The notes beneath the pieces were generated by a model. The model ran no database searches and was not told the origin of the DNA. It saw nothing but the letters and a program-made list of their open reading frames with translations. From contig NZ_JANKMS010000013.1 in the NCBI RefSeq assembly GCF_024649945.1, positions 1 through 64,000 on the forward strand: DNA of 64,000 nucleotides, written 5' to 3'. Position 1 is the stretch's first letter. Every line of letters starts with the position of its first letter. The position numbers were made by a program, and so were the translations under genes. Source of the DNA: Flavobacterium panacis. GTDB lineage: Bacteria > Bacteroidota > Bacteroidia > Flavobacteriales > Flavobacteriaceae. This document shows positions 16,771-25,572 of the stretch, one piece after another.

Positions 16771-17592
16771 TTATTTGATACTAGTCATTACAAAACTTTT
16801 TATATTTTTTGATATACTTATCATCGGCTCAAAAGTCGTTGAGTCTTTTACTTTATAACCATAAACATTGTCAATGTCGATGTTTTTTCCATTATGATTT
16901 TTTCTATAAGTACCTTTTAAATAGACGTAATAATATTCAATATCCGGATTTAGATTGAATAGTGTAAGATTTAAAGTTTTGCCTTGATTCTTCGTGACTA
17001 CTAAATGATTTTTTAAAGAATTATTTCTTAGAATTAGACGATTATTTTCGCTGTAATCTTGTTCAATCATATATGTTGTAATATTTATATCATAGCTCGT
17101 TGCATCACTTGAAAAAATCTCAAATGAGAATTTTCGCTCTAAGTTATCTTTTGAGTTTGTTTTTATAGATTTTAAAAATAGATAAGGATTGGGGCCTTTT
17201 AAAACCGTATCTTTAGCTTTGTCAATAGCTTTTTGAATTTTCATGGAGGTAGAATCCATCTCATATCCATATTCGAGTAATGCATTTCGAGTCTCAGTAT
17301 TATTGTCTTTTAATTTTTGAATGTACATTTCTGCATCATTTTTTCTGTTTATTTCAGTAATGGAATCATGTTGTTCTATTTTTTTATTAAAGGAATTAGA
17401 TTCGCTTTCTGAAATTATTAGTAAAATAATACTTAGTGTTATTGTAAGTACACTACATGTAATTACTTTCCATCCATTTTTGGTGATTTGTTTGATGTGC
17501 TTAGAACGCCTGTCAAGAACTTTATCTTGTGGAATAAAATATACATACACTTGTGTTATAGCTATAATTACAGTTAATAAAATTTTTATCAT
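16771..17592 (-). CDS. Membrane protein of unknown function
   Basis: The 273 residues show two N-terminal hydrophobic segments (about 3-18 and 42-60) joined by a basic loop. A Lys/Glu/Asn-rich probable coiled coil follows (about 62-125), then a beta-rich C-terminal domain (about 135-265) with repeated Asn-Asn-Tyr strands. The topology suggests the C-terminal domain faces the periplasm. I do not recognise the family. It stands alone and is divergent from the sigma factor gene; 16683-16770 shows nothing. Confidence 0.6.
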   Translation of the reverse strand: MIKILLTVIIAITQVYVYFIPQDKVLDRRSKHIKQITKNGWKVITCSVLTITLSIILLIISESESNSFNKKIEQHDSITEINRKNDAEMYIQKLKDNNTETRNALLEYGYEMDSTSMKIQKAIDKAKDTVLKGPNPYLFLKSIKTNSKDNLERKFSFEIFSSDATSYDINITTYMIEQDYSENNRLILRNNSLKNHLVVTKNQGKTLNLTLFNLNPDIEYYYVYLKGTYRKNHNGKNIDIDNVYGYKVKDSTTFEPMISISKNIKSFVMTSIK

Positions 17593-17746
17593 TTACTTTA
17601 ATATATGTTAACATTATTTTTTTAGTACTAAATAGAACATTTAATAAAAATAAAAAATATTTTCCAACCTCATGCAACCATTTCAAATTGACAATCGTCT
17701 ATGCTAATAGAAGTCTGTTTCTAAAACCAAAACCAAAAGCCTATTA

Positions 17747-18307
17747 ATGAAAATTATTTCGTTACATCAAGAAGAAACCAAAATCATAAAGTTGGCTGTC
17801 GAAAATAATCGTCAGGCACAACAGCAGGTTTATGGTAAATATTCTTCGAAAATGTTAAGTGTTTGCCGACAATATATAAAGGACATTCAATTGGCAGAAG
17901 ATGTAATGATTACCGCTTTCATGAAAGTGTTTACCAACTTAAACAAGTTTGAACACAAAGGAAGTTTTGAAGGCTGGATCCGCCGAATTATGGTTAACGA
18001 ATGCATTTCGTATTTAAGAGTTCAGAAAAAAGTAAAATTTGCCGAAGATGAATTTTTTGTAGAAGAAAGCTTTAATGAAATCGACAGCCAGTTTACTGTA
18101 GAACAAATTCAGTATTTAATTGATGCTTTGCCAGACGGCTACAAAATGGTTTTCAATTTATATGCGATCGAAGGTTACAAACACAATGAAATTGCCAAGA
18201 TGTTAGGAATTAATGAAGGAACATCAAAATCGCAATTATCGCACGCTAGAAAAATGCTCCAAACACAAATTACTATTTTAAAAAAACAAGATAATGGAAC
18301 CGAATAA
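17747..18307 (+). CDS. ECF-type RNA polymerase sigma factor
   Basis: This 186-residue protein has a region-2 domain (about 20-90, with DIQLAEDVMITAFMKVFTNL and FEGWIRRIMVNECISYLR). A linker precedes region 4 (about 120-175), which contains LPDGYKMVFNLYAIEGYKHNEIAKMLGI followed by the recognition helix EGTSKSQLSHARKML. It directs polymerase to alternative promoters, usually for envelope functions. It overlaps the next gene, a single-pass membrane protein, by 14 bp, which is the common sigma/anti-sigma arrangement. The signal it responds to cannot be read. Confidence 0.87.
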   Translation: MKIISLHQEETKIIKLAVENNRQAQQQVYGKYSSKMLSVCRQYIKDIQLAEDVMITAFMKVFTNLNKFEHKGSFEGWIRRIMVNECISYLRVQKKVKFAEDEFFVEESFNEIDSQFTVEQIQYLIDALPDGYKMVFNLYAIEGYKHNEIAKMLGINEGTSKSQLSHARKMLQTQITILKKQDNGTE

Positions 18308-19022
18308 TTTTGAAAAGGATTTCCGTGACAAACTAAACCAACGCGAAATCGAACCAAGCAACAAAGCTTGGGATCGATTGGATGCGATGTTGAGTGTAGC
18401 AGAAGAAAAGAAACCAGCTAAAAAATCTAAAAGAAAATGGTTGTTTATCGCAGCAACTTTCATCGGATTTTTATTGGTTGGGACGCTATTTTTCAATCAA
18501 CATAAAAATACAATTAAGACGCCAGAAACAGTAGTTGTGGAGAAAGAAAATGAAACTGAAACTCAAAAAGAATCGATTATAAATCCAGCTTTAACTACTG
18601 TGGATTCCGTAAAAACAGAAACTGCAATTGCTGAAAAAACTTCTCAAGAAAAAATAAATAAAAACGAAAAAACTCAGAATCAAATTTCAAATAAAATCAT
18701 TAAAAATGAGTCAAATCAAATAGCGGAGTCTTCAATCATCATCAAAAACAATCAAGAAAAACAATCAACCAACAATTCAACTTTAATTGCTGAAACTTCT
18801 AAAAAAGAAAATGTCGATCAATTATTAGAAACAGCTGAAACTAAGATTTTAGCAGAAAATGCAGTTAAAACAAAATCAAAAATCAAAATTGATTCTAACG
18901 ATTTATTAGACCAAGTTGACGGAGAACTGGAACTTTCTTTTAGAGAAAAAATGATTGCAAAAATCAATAAAAGTTACCATACCGTTAAAGTCGCTGTTGA
19001 AAATCGAAACATTAAAAATTAA
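18294..19022 (+). CDS. Probable anti-sigma factor, single-pass membrane protein
   Basis: This 242-residue protein has a cytoplasmic N-terminus (1-45, FEKDFRDKLNQREIEPSNKAWDRLDAML). This resembles the short helical sigma-binding segment seen in Flavobacterium partners of ECF factors. One TM helix (about 53-70, WLFIAATFIGFLLVGTLFF) follows. The remainder is a Lys/Glu/Asn/Thr-rich extended periplasmic region. The start lies inside the sigma gene, so the two are translationally coupled. The anti-sigma role is inferred from topology and position; no zinc-binding (ZAS) motif is present. Confidence 0.65.
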   Translation: MEPNNFEKDFRDKLNQREIEPSNKAWDRLDAMLSVAEEKKPAKKSKRKWLFIAATFIGFLLVGTLFFNQHKNTIKTPETVVVEKENETETQKESIINPALTTVDSVKTETAIAEKTSQEKINKNEKTQNQISNKIIKNESNQIAESSIIIKNNQEKQSTNNSTLIAETSKKENVDQLLETAETKILAENAVKTKSKIKIDSNDLLDQVDGELELSFREKMIAKINKSYHTVKVAVENRNIKN

Positions 19023-19054
19023 ATCATCAATCAAATCAATCAAAAAAAGTAATC

Positions 19055-20143
19055 ATGAAAAATTTTACAATTTATCTATTTCTCTTACTATTCCTATTTG
19101 TTACAAAAATGGTAGGACAAGAAACTTTTGAGAATAAAGCAAAAGCAATTGCGGTTAACATCGAACAAATTACAAATGAAGAAAAAGCTGCTTTAAAGAA
19201 GGAAGTAGATGAAGTTAATAATCAATTAGTAGAAGGAACAATTTCGAAAGAAGAAGCAGAAAAGAAGAAAAAAGATTTTGCAGAAAAAAGAGCTCGTAAC
19301 ATAGAAAATAGAGTGGCTCTTGAGCAAGAAAAACTGCAAGAATTGGTTCAGGAAAAAGTAGATGGCAAAGTGAACTACAACAAAGATAAAGGAACTGTTT
19401 TGTTAATTGGTACCAATAGCGATTCAATTAATCCGCATAAAACTGAAATAAAAATTCCGGCAATGAAAGTTTACGATAGTAAAGATGATAGAGTGAAAAG
19501 AGAATCTAAAAGAACAACTTCTCAATTTGTATTTGCAATGGGATTAAATAATACATTGTCTGATGGAAAACTTCAGGATTCGAATTATGATTTTATCGGT
19601 TCGCATTTTTACGAATGGGGTTTGACTTTGAATTCTAGAATATTAAATGACAACAATTTATTGCATGCTAAATACGGACTTTCATTAATGTATAACAATC
19701 TTCGTCCAACAGACAATCGTAGTTTTGTTGTAGATGGCGATCAAACTAATTTATTAACAAATCCGATACACTTAAAAGAATCTCGTTTTCGAAATGTGTA
19801 TTTGGTAGTTCCTGTTCATTTAGAATTTGATTTTTCGAAAGACGGAAATCATGACGGGAAAAGTTATTACAGAACGCACAAAGGATTTAGAATGGGATTT
19901 GGAGGTTATGCAGGAGTCAATGTAAAATCAAAACAGATTTTAAAATATGAAGACAATGATTATAAAACCACTCAAAAAACAAAAGGCGATTATAATGTAA
20001 ATAATTTTGTTTATGGATTAAGTACTTATATAGGATATAAAGCAACAAGCTTGTATTTAAAATATGATTTAAATCCAATATTTAAGAACAATGTGGTAGA
20101 CGAGAACAATATTTCGTTAGGTATTCGCTTCGATTTCAATTAA
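19055..20143 (+). CDS. Outer-membrane beta-barrel protein with N-terminal coiled coil
   Basis: The signal peptide ends MVGQ (about 22). Residues 30-110 are charged and helical (EEKAALKKEVDEVNNQLVEG and onward) and probably form a coiled coil. From about 160 the sequence turns into amphipathic beta strands (FVFAMGLNNTL, YLVVPVHLEFDF, GFRMGFGGYAGVNV, ISLGIRFDFN), typical of an outer-membrane barrel. It lies 32 bp after the anti-sigma gene and ends at a terminator, so the three genes form one operon. It may be the effector or sensor of the sigma system; that is inference. Confidence 0.65.
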   Translation: MKNFTIYLFLLLFLFVTKMVGQETFENKAKAIAVNIEQITNEEKAALKKEVDEVNNQLVEGTISKEEAEKKKKDFAEKRARNIENRVALEQEKLQELVQEKVDGKVNYNKDKGTVLLIGTNSDSINPHKTEIKIPAMKVYDSKDDRVKRESKRTTSQFVFAMGLNNTLSDGKLQDSNYDFIGSHFYEWGLTLNSRILNDNNLLHAKYGLSLMYNNLRPTDNRSFVVDGDQTNLLTNPIHLKESRFRNVYLVVPVHLEFDFSKDGNHDGKSYYRTHKGFRMGFGGYAGVNVKSKQILKYEDNDYKTTQKTKGDYNVNNFVYGLSTYIGYKATSLYLKYDLNPIFKNNVVDENNISLGIRFDFN

Positions 20144-20166
20144 GAATAAAATTAAGTTTAGTTAGT

Positions 20167-20198
20167 AAAGAGCATCTCATTTTGGGATGCTTTTTTTG
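20167..20198 (+). terminator. Terminator of the sigma factor operon
   Basis: AGCATC pairs with GATGCT (20171-20176 with 20186-20191), followed by a T7 tract, 24 bp after the barrel gene stop. Confidence 0.75.
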
Positions 20199-20232
20199 AT
20201 TTAAAATGATAAAAATTCCAACAAGATTTACG

Positions 20233-20240
20233 TATTTTTG
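20233..20240 (+). promoter_or_regulatory. -7 element of dnaG
   Basis: TATTTTTG matches TAnnTTTG. No TTTG is present at the -33 position. Transcription from about 20246 would give a leader of roughly 27 nt before the TTG start of dnaG. Confidence 0.55.
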
Positions 20241-20272
20241 CAAGCTCTCAACTTTTAAAATTTGAATACATT

Positions 20273-22342
20273 TTGATTTCACAAACTACCATAGATTCTG
20301 TTTTTGAAACTGCTCGCGTAGAGGAGGTTATTGGCGATTTTGTGAATTTAAAACGCGCAGGAAGTAATTTTAAAGGTTTGAGTCCGTTCTCAGATGAGCG
20401 TTCTCCTTCCTTTATGGTTTCGCCTGCAAAAGGAATCTGGAAAGATTTTAGTACGGGAAAAGGAGGGAATTCTGTTAAATTCTTAATGGAGCATTCCCAG
20501 TTTACTTATCCTGAAGCTATTCGATATTTAGCAAAAAAGTACAATATTGAAATAGAAGAAACCGAACAATCCGAAGCTGAAAAAGCAAACACAGATCTTC
20601 GTGAAAGTATGTATTTGGTTTCTGAATTTGCGGCCAAATATTTTCAGGATGTTTTGATTAATTCTGAAGAAGGAAAAGCAATTGGGTTATCTTATTTTAA
20701 AGAAAGAGGATTTACCAACGAAACAATCAAAAAATTCAATTTAGGATATTCTCCAGAAACTTGGGATGCTTTGACGAAAGAAGCCCTTGGAAAAGGATAT
20801 AAATTAGAATTTTTAGAAAGTACAGGTTTAACCATTCCAAGAGAAGATCGTCCTTTTGATAGGTTTAAAGGACGTGTGATGTTCCCGATTCAAAGTATGT
20901 CGGGGCGTGTTTTAGGTTTTGGAGGACGTATTTTAACCAATGATAAAAAGGCTGCAAAATATCTGAATTCTCCAGAAAGTGATATTTACCATAAAAGTAA
21001 AGTGCTTTATGGGATTTATCATGCCAAGCAATCTATAGCCAAACTAAATAACTGTTATTTAGTTGAAGGTTATACTGATGTTATTCAGTTTAGTCAAGCT
21101 GGAATAGAAAATGTTGTGGCTTCATCTGGAACTGCTTTAACACCAGATCAAATTCGTTTAATAAATCGTTTAACACGAAATATTACGGTTCTTTTTGATG
21201 GAGATGCAGCAGGTTTACGAGCTTCTATTCGAGGAATCGATTTGATTCTGGAAGAAGGAATGAATGTTCGAGTTTGTTCTTTTCCTGACGGAGAAGATCC
21301 AGATAGTTTTGCCCGTAAAAATTCGCATGATGCATTGGTTTCTTATTTAGAAGAAAACAGTAAAGATTTTATACAGTTTAAGGCTTCTATCTTAATGGGA
21401 GAAGCAAAAAACGATCCCATAAAAAAAGCCGATTTAATTCGTGATATGGTGGCGAGTATTTCTAAAATACCAGATCGTATTCAGCGAGAAGTATATATTC
21501 AGGAATGTGCACGAATCATGGATATTTCGGAGCAGGTTTTGACAAGCACATTAGCACAATTGATTCAAAAAGATATTGCAGACGCTAATAAAAAGCAAAA
21601 GCAAGAACAAAGACCTTTTGAAGTTGTTAGAAATCAACCTCCGCAAGGAGGTACTTTTTCAGGAGGAGATCCGGAAGATCCAAGAACGGGACCGCCAGAT
21701 GATTATCCTGGTGATTATGGGTATCCTCCAGAAGTGCCACAAGCAGAAAAGGTTAATATTTTGGATGGCTTTGAAAGAAAAATTATTGAAATTCTCCTTT
21801 TATACGGAAGTGTCGTAGAGAATTTTGAAGATGTTTATTTAAAAGCCGATGAAGAAGGGAATGTAAAAGAAGTTTCTGAAAAACGAGAATATAAAGTATT
21901 TCAAAAAATATATTTAAGTCTTCAGGAAGATGAGGTAGAATTGTCTAATGCTTTGTTTCAGAATATTTACAGTAATATTATTGATTTCTATAACCAAAAT
22001 GAGACTTTTAGTTTAGATAAATATTTGATGCATTTAGAGCCTGAATTTGCTCAAGAAGTAACCAATATTTTGATGGAAGATGAAAGATTGACCATTCACA
22101 ATTGGGAAGGACAGAATATTTTTCCGAAACATAAAAGTGAAACCATAGAACAGAATGTTTCAGATACTATTTTTTCGATGCGATGGTATTTGGTTTCTGG
22201 AATCATTGCAGAATTGAAAAATTCACTTTTGAATGATCCGCAAGAAGATAATTCGGAAGTTTTAGGTATGGTTGTGGACTATTCTAAACTGTTGAATAAT
22301 TTTTCGAAGAAATTAGGTCGCGTAGTAGTTCCATATCACTAA
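20273..22342 (+). CDS. dnaG: DNA primase DnaG with zinc-ligand-free N-terminal domain
   Basis: This 689-residue primase makes RNA primers for replication. The N-terminal domain (1-100) aligns with the CHC2 zinc domain, but the four metal ligands are Ser37, Ser40, Asp58 and Thr61. The TOPRIM core shows LVEGYTDVI (about 264-272), then SSGTALT and LFDGDAAG. A Pro/Gly/Asp-rich linker (about 455-490) separates it from the helicase-binding C-terminal domain. TTG at 20273 is chosen because ISQTTIDSVFETARVEEVI starts at the position where other primases start. It is a single gene ending at a terminator. Confidence 0.92.
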   Translation: MISQTTIDSVFETARVEEVIGDFVNLKRAGSNFKGLSPFSDERSPSFMVSPAKGIWKDFSTGKGGNSVKFLMEHSQFTYPEAIRYLAKKYNIEIEETEQSEAEKANTDLRESMYLVSEFAAKYFQDVLINSEEGKAIGLSYFKERGFTNETIKKFNLGYSPETWDALTKEALGKGYKLEFLESTGLTIPREDRPFDRFKGRVMFPIQSMSGRVLGFGGRILTNDKKAAKYLNSPESDIYHKSKVLYGIYHAKQSIAKLNNCYLVEGYTDVIQFSQAGIENVVASSGTALTPDQIRLINRLTRNITVLFDGDAAGLRASIRGIDLILEEGMNVRVCSFPDGEDPDSFARKNSHDALVSYLEENSKDFIQFKASILMGEAKNDPIKKADLIRDMVASISKIPDRIQREVYIQECARIMDISEQVLTSTLAQLIQKDIADANKKQKQEQRPFEVVRNQPPQGGTFSGGDPEDPRTGPPDDYPGDYGYPPEVPQAEKVNILDGFERKIIEILLLYGSVVENFEDVYLKADEEGNVKEVSEKREYKVFQKIYLSLQEDEVELSNALFQNIYSNIIDFYNQNETFSLDKYLMHLEPEFAQEVTNILMEDERLTIHNWEGQNIFPKHKSETIEQNVSDTIFSMRWYLVSGIIAELKNSLLNDPQEDNSEVLGMVVDYSKLLNNFSKKLGRVVVPYH

Positions 22343-22348
22343 AAAGAA

Positions 22349-22389
22349 AAAACTCTATCTATTTGAGAAATCAAAAAGATAGAGTTTTA
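22349..22389. terminator. Bidirectional terminator between dnaG and the response regulator
   Basis: A 12-bp perfect stem (22349-22360 with 22378-22389) lies between convergent genes and has short A- and T-runs. Confidence 0.7.
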
Positions 22390-22434
22390 TAAAAGGTTTT
22401 GAGAAACTTAAATCTTAAGTTTTCCGATTTAGAA

Positions 22435-23064
22435 TTAAATAATTTCTAAAGTCTTAGCTTTGTTTACTAAGTCAACTAAATTAGTAACATTTAATTTAGT
22501 CAATAATCTTAATTTGTAAGTACTGATCGTTTTTTCGTTCAGGTTTAAGATTTTAGAGATTTCATTGTTTTTCTTTCCATCACTTAAGTAACGTAAAACT
22601 TCAATCTCGCGATTAGAAAGTTTTCTGTACAGACGCTCGCTTTTGCTTTGTTTCGCAATAAGGGCCATGTTTTTGCGTACTGTTTCGTTGATGATGATTT
22701 TTCCTTCTTGTACTTTAATAATAGAATGTCCTAGTGTTTCTAGTTTTTCTGTTTTGTGTACATACCCGGAAACTCCTGCTTTAATTGCGTTTGGAGCGTA
22801 CATTTGCTCCGCAAGATCACTGAAAATAACAATTTTTGTTTTTGGGAAATTTTTCAGGATTGATTTGATTTCAAAGATACTTGAAAGGCCTTCTAACTCT
22901 AAATCTAATATTAGAATGTCGATTTCCTTCGTCTGAAGGATATCTCTAACCATTGAAAAATTGCCGACATTGGCAACAATTGAAATTTGATCGTGGTCTT
23001 TAAAATAAGACTTAACGCCAAAGTGCGTAACAGGATGATTGTCTGCTAGACATACTTTAATCAT
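22435..23064 (-). CDS. NarL/FixJ-type response regulator
   Basis: This 209-residue protein has a receiver domain (1-120) followed by a LuxR-type HTH. Acidic-pocket Asp8 and phospho-acceptor Asp54 (ILILDLE) are present, as is Lys in YVHKTEK (about 105). The HTH (about 145-205) shows LSNREIEVLRYLSDGKKNNEISKIL followed by EKTISTYKLRLLTKL, the usual recognition-helix form. No histidine kinase gene is adjacent, so it is an orphan here. Its targets are not readable. It lies between dnaG and nadE and is transcribed with neither obvious partner. Confidence 0.88.
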   Translation of the reverse strand: MIKVCLADNHPVTHFGVKSYFKDHDQISIVANVGNFSMVRDILQTKEIDILILDLELEGLSSIFEIKSILKNFPKTKIVIFSDLAEQMYAPNAIKAGVSGYVHKTEKLETLGHSIIKVQEGKIIINETVRKNMALIAKQSKSERLYRKLSNREIEVLRYLSDGKKNNEISKILNLNEKTISTYKLRLLTKLNVTNLVDLVNKAKTLEII

Positions 23065-23157
23065 AATTTTTACCTTTTTTAGAATTGTTCATGTTTTTGG
23101 AACTGTAAAATTAATAAATAAATTCTGTAGTTTATAGCTGACAAATGTTAAAAAAAA

Positions 23158-23964
23158 TTATTTTAACGTTTTTGGTATTTCGCACACAGGAATTGCTTCC
23201 ATTTTATGCTTGTTGCTGGTGTTTAATCGTTTATAAATTTCGAAGACTGTTTTTTCTCTTCCTTCGAAATCAGGTGCCGTCTTTCCTGACTCCGCGGCTA
23301 ACATTGCCCATTCTAATTCATCATAACTTGCTCCCAATTGATCCTCATCTGTACGATTGTCTCCAAATAATCCGTCTGTAGGTGCAGCTGTTAAAATTGA
23401 TTGCGGAATTTCTAAAAATTCTCCTAAAGCGTAGACATCAGATTTCATTAAATCGGCAATTGGACTTAAATCGACACCTCCGTCTCCGTATTTTGTGTAA
23501 AAACCTACACCAAAATCTTCCACTTTGTTCCCTGTTCCGGCAACTAATAATCCATGAAGACCAGCTAAATAATATAAAGATGTCATTCTTAAACGAGCTC
23601 TTGTGTTTGCTAGCGCTAAATTTACTTTTGCTGTATCATCTGTTTTAGGGACAGCACTTTTAAAAGCTTCAAAAACGGCAGTCAAATCAGTTTGAACATC
23701 TGAAACATTTGAGAAACGTTTTTTTAGTTGTTCAATATGTTCTCTTCCTCTTGAAACTTGGCTTTCTGCCTGATGAATTGGCATTTCTACGCATAAAACT
23801 TTCAGTCCTGTCTGTGCACATAAAGTTGAGGTAACAGCAGAATCTACACCACCTGAGATTCCGATTACAAAACCATTTACTTTCGCATTAGTCGCATAAT
23901 TTTTTAGCCACTTTACAATATGCGTATTTACTTTTTCTGTCTGAATTGTGCTTTTTTTAGCCAT
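23158..23964 (-). CDS. nadE: NH3-dependent NAD+ synthetase
   Basis: This 268-residue protein is the ammonia-dependent short form, with no glutaminase domain. It adenylates and then amidates nicotinate adenine dinucleotide to give NAD+. The ATP-pyrophosphatase P-loop SGGVDS is at 37-42. Downstream are AGTGNKVEDFGVGFYTKYGDG (quoted in part) and LSPIADLMKSDVYALGE, both conserved substrate-binding blocks. It is divergent from gldB, with about 100 bp between them containing a + strand -7 element (TATATTTG, 23994-24001). Confidence 0.92.
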   Translation of the reverse strand: MAKKSTIQTEKVNTHIVKWLKNYATNAKVNGFVIGISGGVDSAVTSTLCAQTGLKVLCVEMPIHQAESQVSRGREHIEQLKKRFSNVSDVQTDLTAVFEAFKSAVPKTDDTAKVNLALANTRARLRMTSLYYLAGLHGLLVAGTGNKVEDFGVGFYTKYGDGGVDLSPIADLMKSDVYALGEFLEIPQSILTAAPTDGLFGDNRTDEDQLGASYDELEWAMLAAESGKTAPDFEGREKTVFEIYKRLNTSNKHKMEAIPVCEIPKTLK

Positions 23965-24063
23965 AATAGTTTAAGTTTTAAAATACAGGAATGTATATTT
24001 GCATAATTATTTCAAGTATACATTTACTTTAAGTTCTGGTAACACAAATCTAATTAAAATAAA

Positions 24064-25023
24064 ATGAAAATTTATCGCTTTGCAGTGGTTCTATGCCTGT
24101 TTTTTTTGTCTTGCGACCAAAAATCTAAGGTAGAAAAAGAAGTAGAAGAAATACCTGTAGACATTAAGGTAGAACGTTTTGACAAGGTGTTTTTTGAAAC
24201 AAAACCTCAGGATTTGGCAAAGGTTAAAAAGCAATATCCTTTTTTCTTTCCTGCTGGAAATGATGATAGTGTGTGGCTTCAGAAAATGAATGATCCGATT
24301 TGGAAGGAAGTGTATGAAGAAGTCCAAAAAAAATACGGAAATTTTGAACCTGTTCATAAAGAGTTCGATGCTCTTTTTCAGCATGTAAAGTATTATTTTC
24401 CGAAAACTAAAATCCCGAAAGTGATTACCGTGATCGGAGAGATGGATTATACTGCAAAGGCAATTTATGCAGACAGTTTGGTAATTGTGGCATTGGAACT
24501 TTATTTGGGAAAAGAACATAAGTTTTATGAGTTTCCAAATTACCTGAAACAGAATTTTGAAGAAAAGCAAATAATGCCAGACGTGGTTTCTAGTTTTTCT
24601 TATCGAAATATTCCAAATTCTCGTGATAAAAATTTAGTATCGCAAATGATCTTTGAAGGAAAACAGCTTTACGCAAAAGATTTGCTTCTTCCAGATTATT
24701 CTGATGCAGATAAAATGGGTTATACGCCGGAGCAAATCAAATGGTGTGGAGAAAATGAAGCGTATATATGGCGCTACTTTATAGAGAATGAAATGCTTTA
24801 CAGTGATGATCCTAAATTAACGACAAGATTTATAGCACCAGCTCCCTTTTCAAAATTTTTCCTTGAAATTGATAATGATTCTCCCGGCCGTATTGGTGCA
24901 TGGATCGGATGGCAGATGGTACGTTCTTACATGAAAAATAATAGTAATGTTTCTTTGGCTGAATTATTTAAAACTGAGCCAAAAGAAATCTTCGAAAAAT
25001 CAAAATATAAACCCAAGAAATAA
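24064..25023 (+). CDS. gldB: Gliding motility lipoprotein GldB
   Basis: This 319-residue protein has a leader ending in the lipobox LFFLSC (Cys about 18) and a body that matches GldB in order: VERFDKVFFE, YPFFFPAGNDD, WLQKMNDPIWKE, AIYADSLVIVALELYLG and GRIGAWIGWQMVRSYM. GldB is an essential cell-envelope lipoprotein required for gliding in Flavobacterium; its precise biochemical action is not established. It overlaps gldC by one base. The gldB-gldC pair is a strong taxonomic marker. Confidence 0.92.
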   Translation: MKIYRFAVVLCLFFLSCDQKSKVEKEVEEIPVDIKVERFDKVFFETKPQDLAKVKKQYPFFFPAGNDDSVWLQKMNDPIWKEVYEEVQKKYGNFEPVHKEFDALFQHVKYYFPKTKIPKVITVIGEMDYTAKAIYADSLVIVALELYLGKEHKFYEFPNYLKQNFEEKQIMPDVVSSFSYRNIPNSRDKNLVSQMIFEGKQLYAKDLLLPDYSDADKMGYTPEQIKWCGENEAYIWRYFIENEMLYSDDPKLTTRFIAPAPFSKFFLEIDNDSPGRIGAWIGWQMVRSYMKNNSNVSLAELFKTEPKEIFEKSKYKPKK

Positions 25024-25358
25024 TGGCAAATATAAACTCAGAGATTAAATTCAATATAGAATTAGATGAAAACCGTGTTCCCGAAAAGTTAACTTGGAGC
25101 GCGCAAGACGGCGGTGTACAGGCCGAAGAAGCAAAAGCAATTATGTTGTCTATATGGGACAGCAAAGCAAAAGAAACCATGCGTATTGATTTGTGGACAA
25201 AAGATATGCCGGTAGACGAAATGAAGATTTTCTTTCACCAGACTTTAGTGGCTATGTCAGATACTTTCAAACGTGCTACGGATGACGAAAAAATGGCAGA
25301 TACCATGAAAGATTTCTGTGATTACTTTGCAGAAAAACTAGAGCTTACAAAACAATAA
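25023..25358 (+). CDS. gldC: Gliding motility protein GldC
   Basis: This is a 111-residue cytoplasmic-looking protein without a signal peptide. It has the GldC blocks IKFNIELDENRVPEKLTWSAQD (quoted in part), EEAKAIMLSIWDSKAKETMR and MKIFFHQTLVAMSDTFKRAT. Loss of GldC in Flavobacterium johnsoniae reduces gliding, but its mechanism is unknown. The start codon shares one base with the gldB stop, so translation is probably coupled. A strong terminator follows, making gldBC a two-gene operon. Confidence 0.92.
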   Translation: MANINSEIKFNIELDENRVPEKLTWSAQDGGVQAEEAKAIMLSIWDSKAKETMRIDLWTKDMPVDEMKIFFHQTLVAMSDTFKRATDDEKMADTMKDFCDYFAEKLELTKQ

Positions 25359-25377
25359 AATTTCAATACAGAGATTT

Positions 25378-25418
25378 AAAATCCAAATTCCGGTTAGTCT
25401 GGGATTTGGATTTTTTTA
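25378..25418 (+). terminator. Terminator of the gldBC operon
   Basis: AAATCCAAATTCC pairs with GGGATTTGGATTT with one wobble, followed by a T7 run. The word TCCAAATTCC recurs in the next terminator (26218) and in the murE-mraY gap. Confidence 0.8.
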
Positions 25419-25572
25419 TTGATTTAAACTAAGAATTGGAGTCAGAATTTTCAGTTTTTTATTCAAAAATAGTATTCAATTTAGGCTTTTAAGCGGATTT
25501 AATCTTAAAATCTACAATCGATTTGTTTTAATAGATTACTTTCGCGAAGTAGAATTACTTTTCTTAAATAAT

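Noticed and set aside
23382..23648. Plus-strand Leu-rich frame inside nadE
   Set aside because: It is antisense to the intact, motif-complete nadE and has no independent signal.
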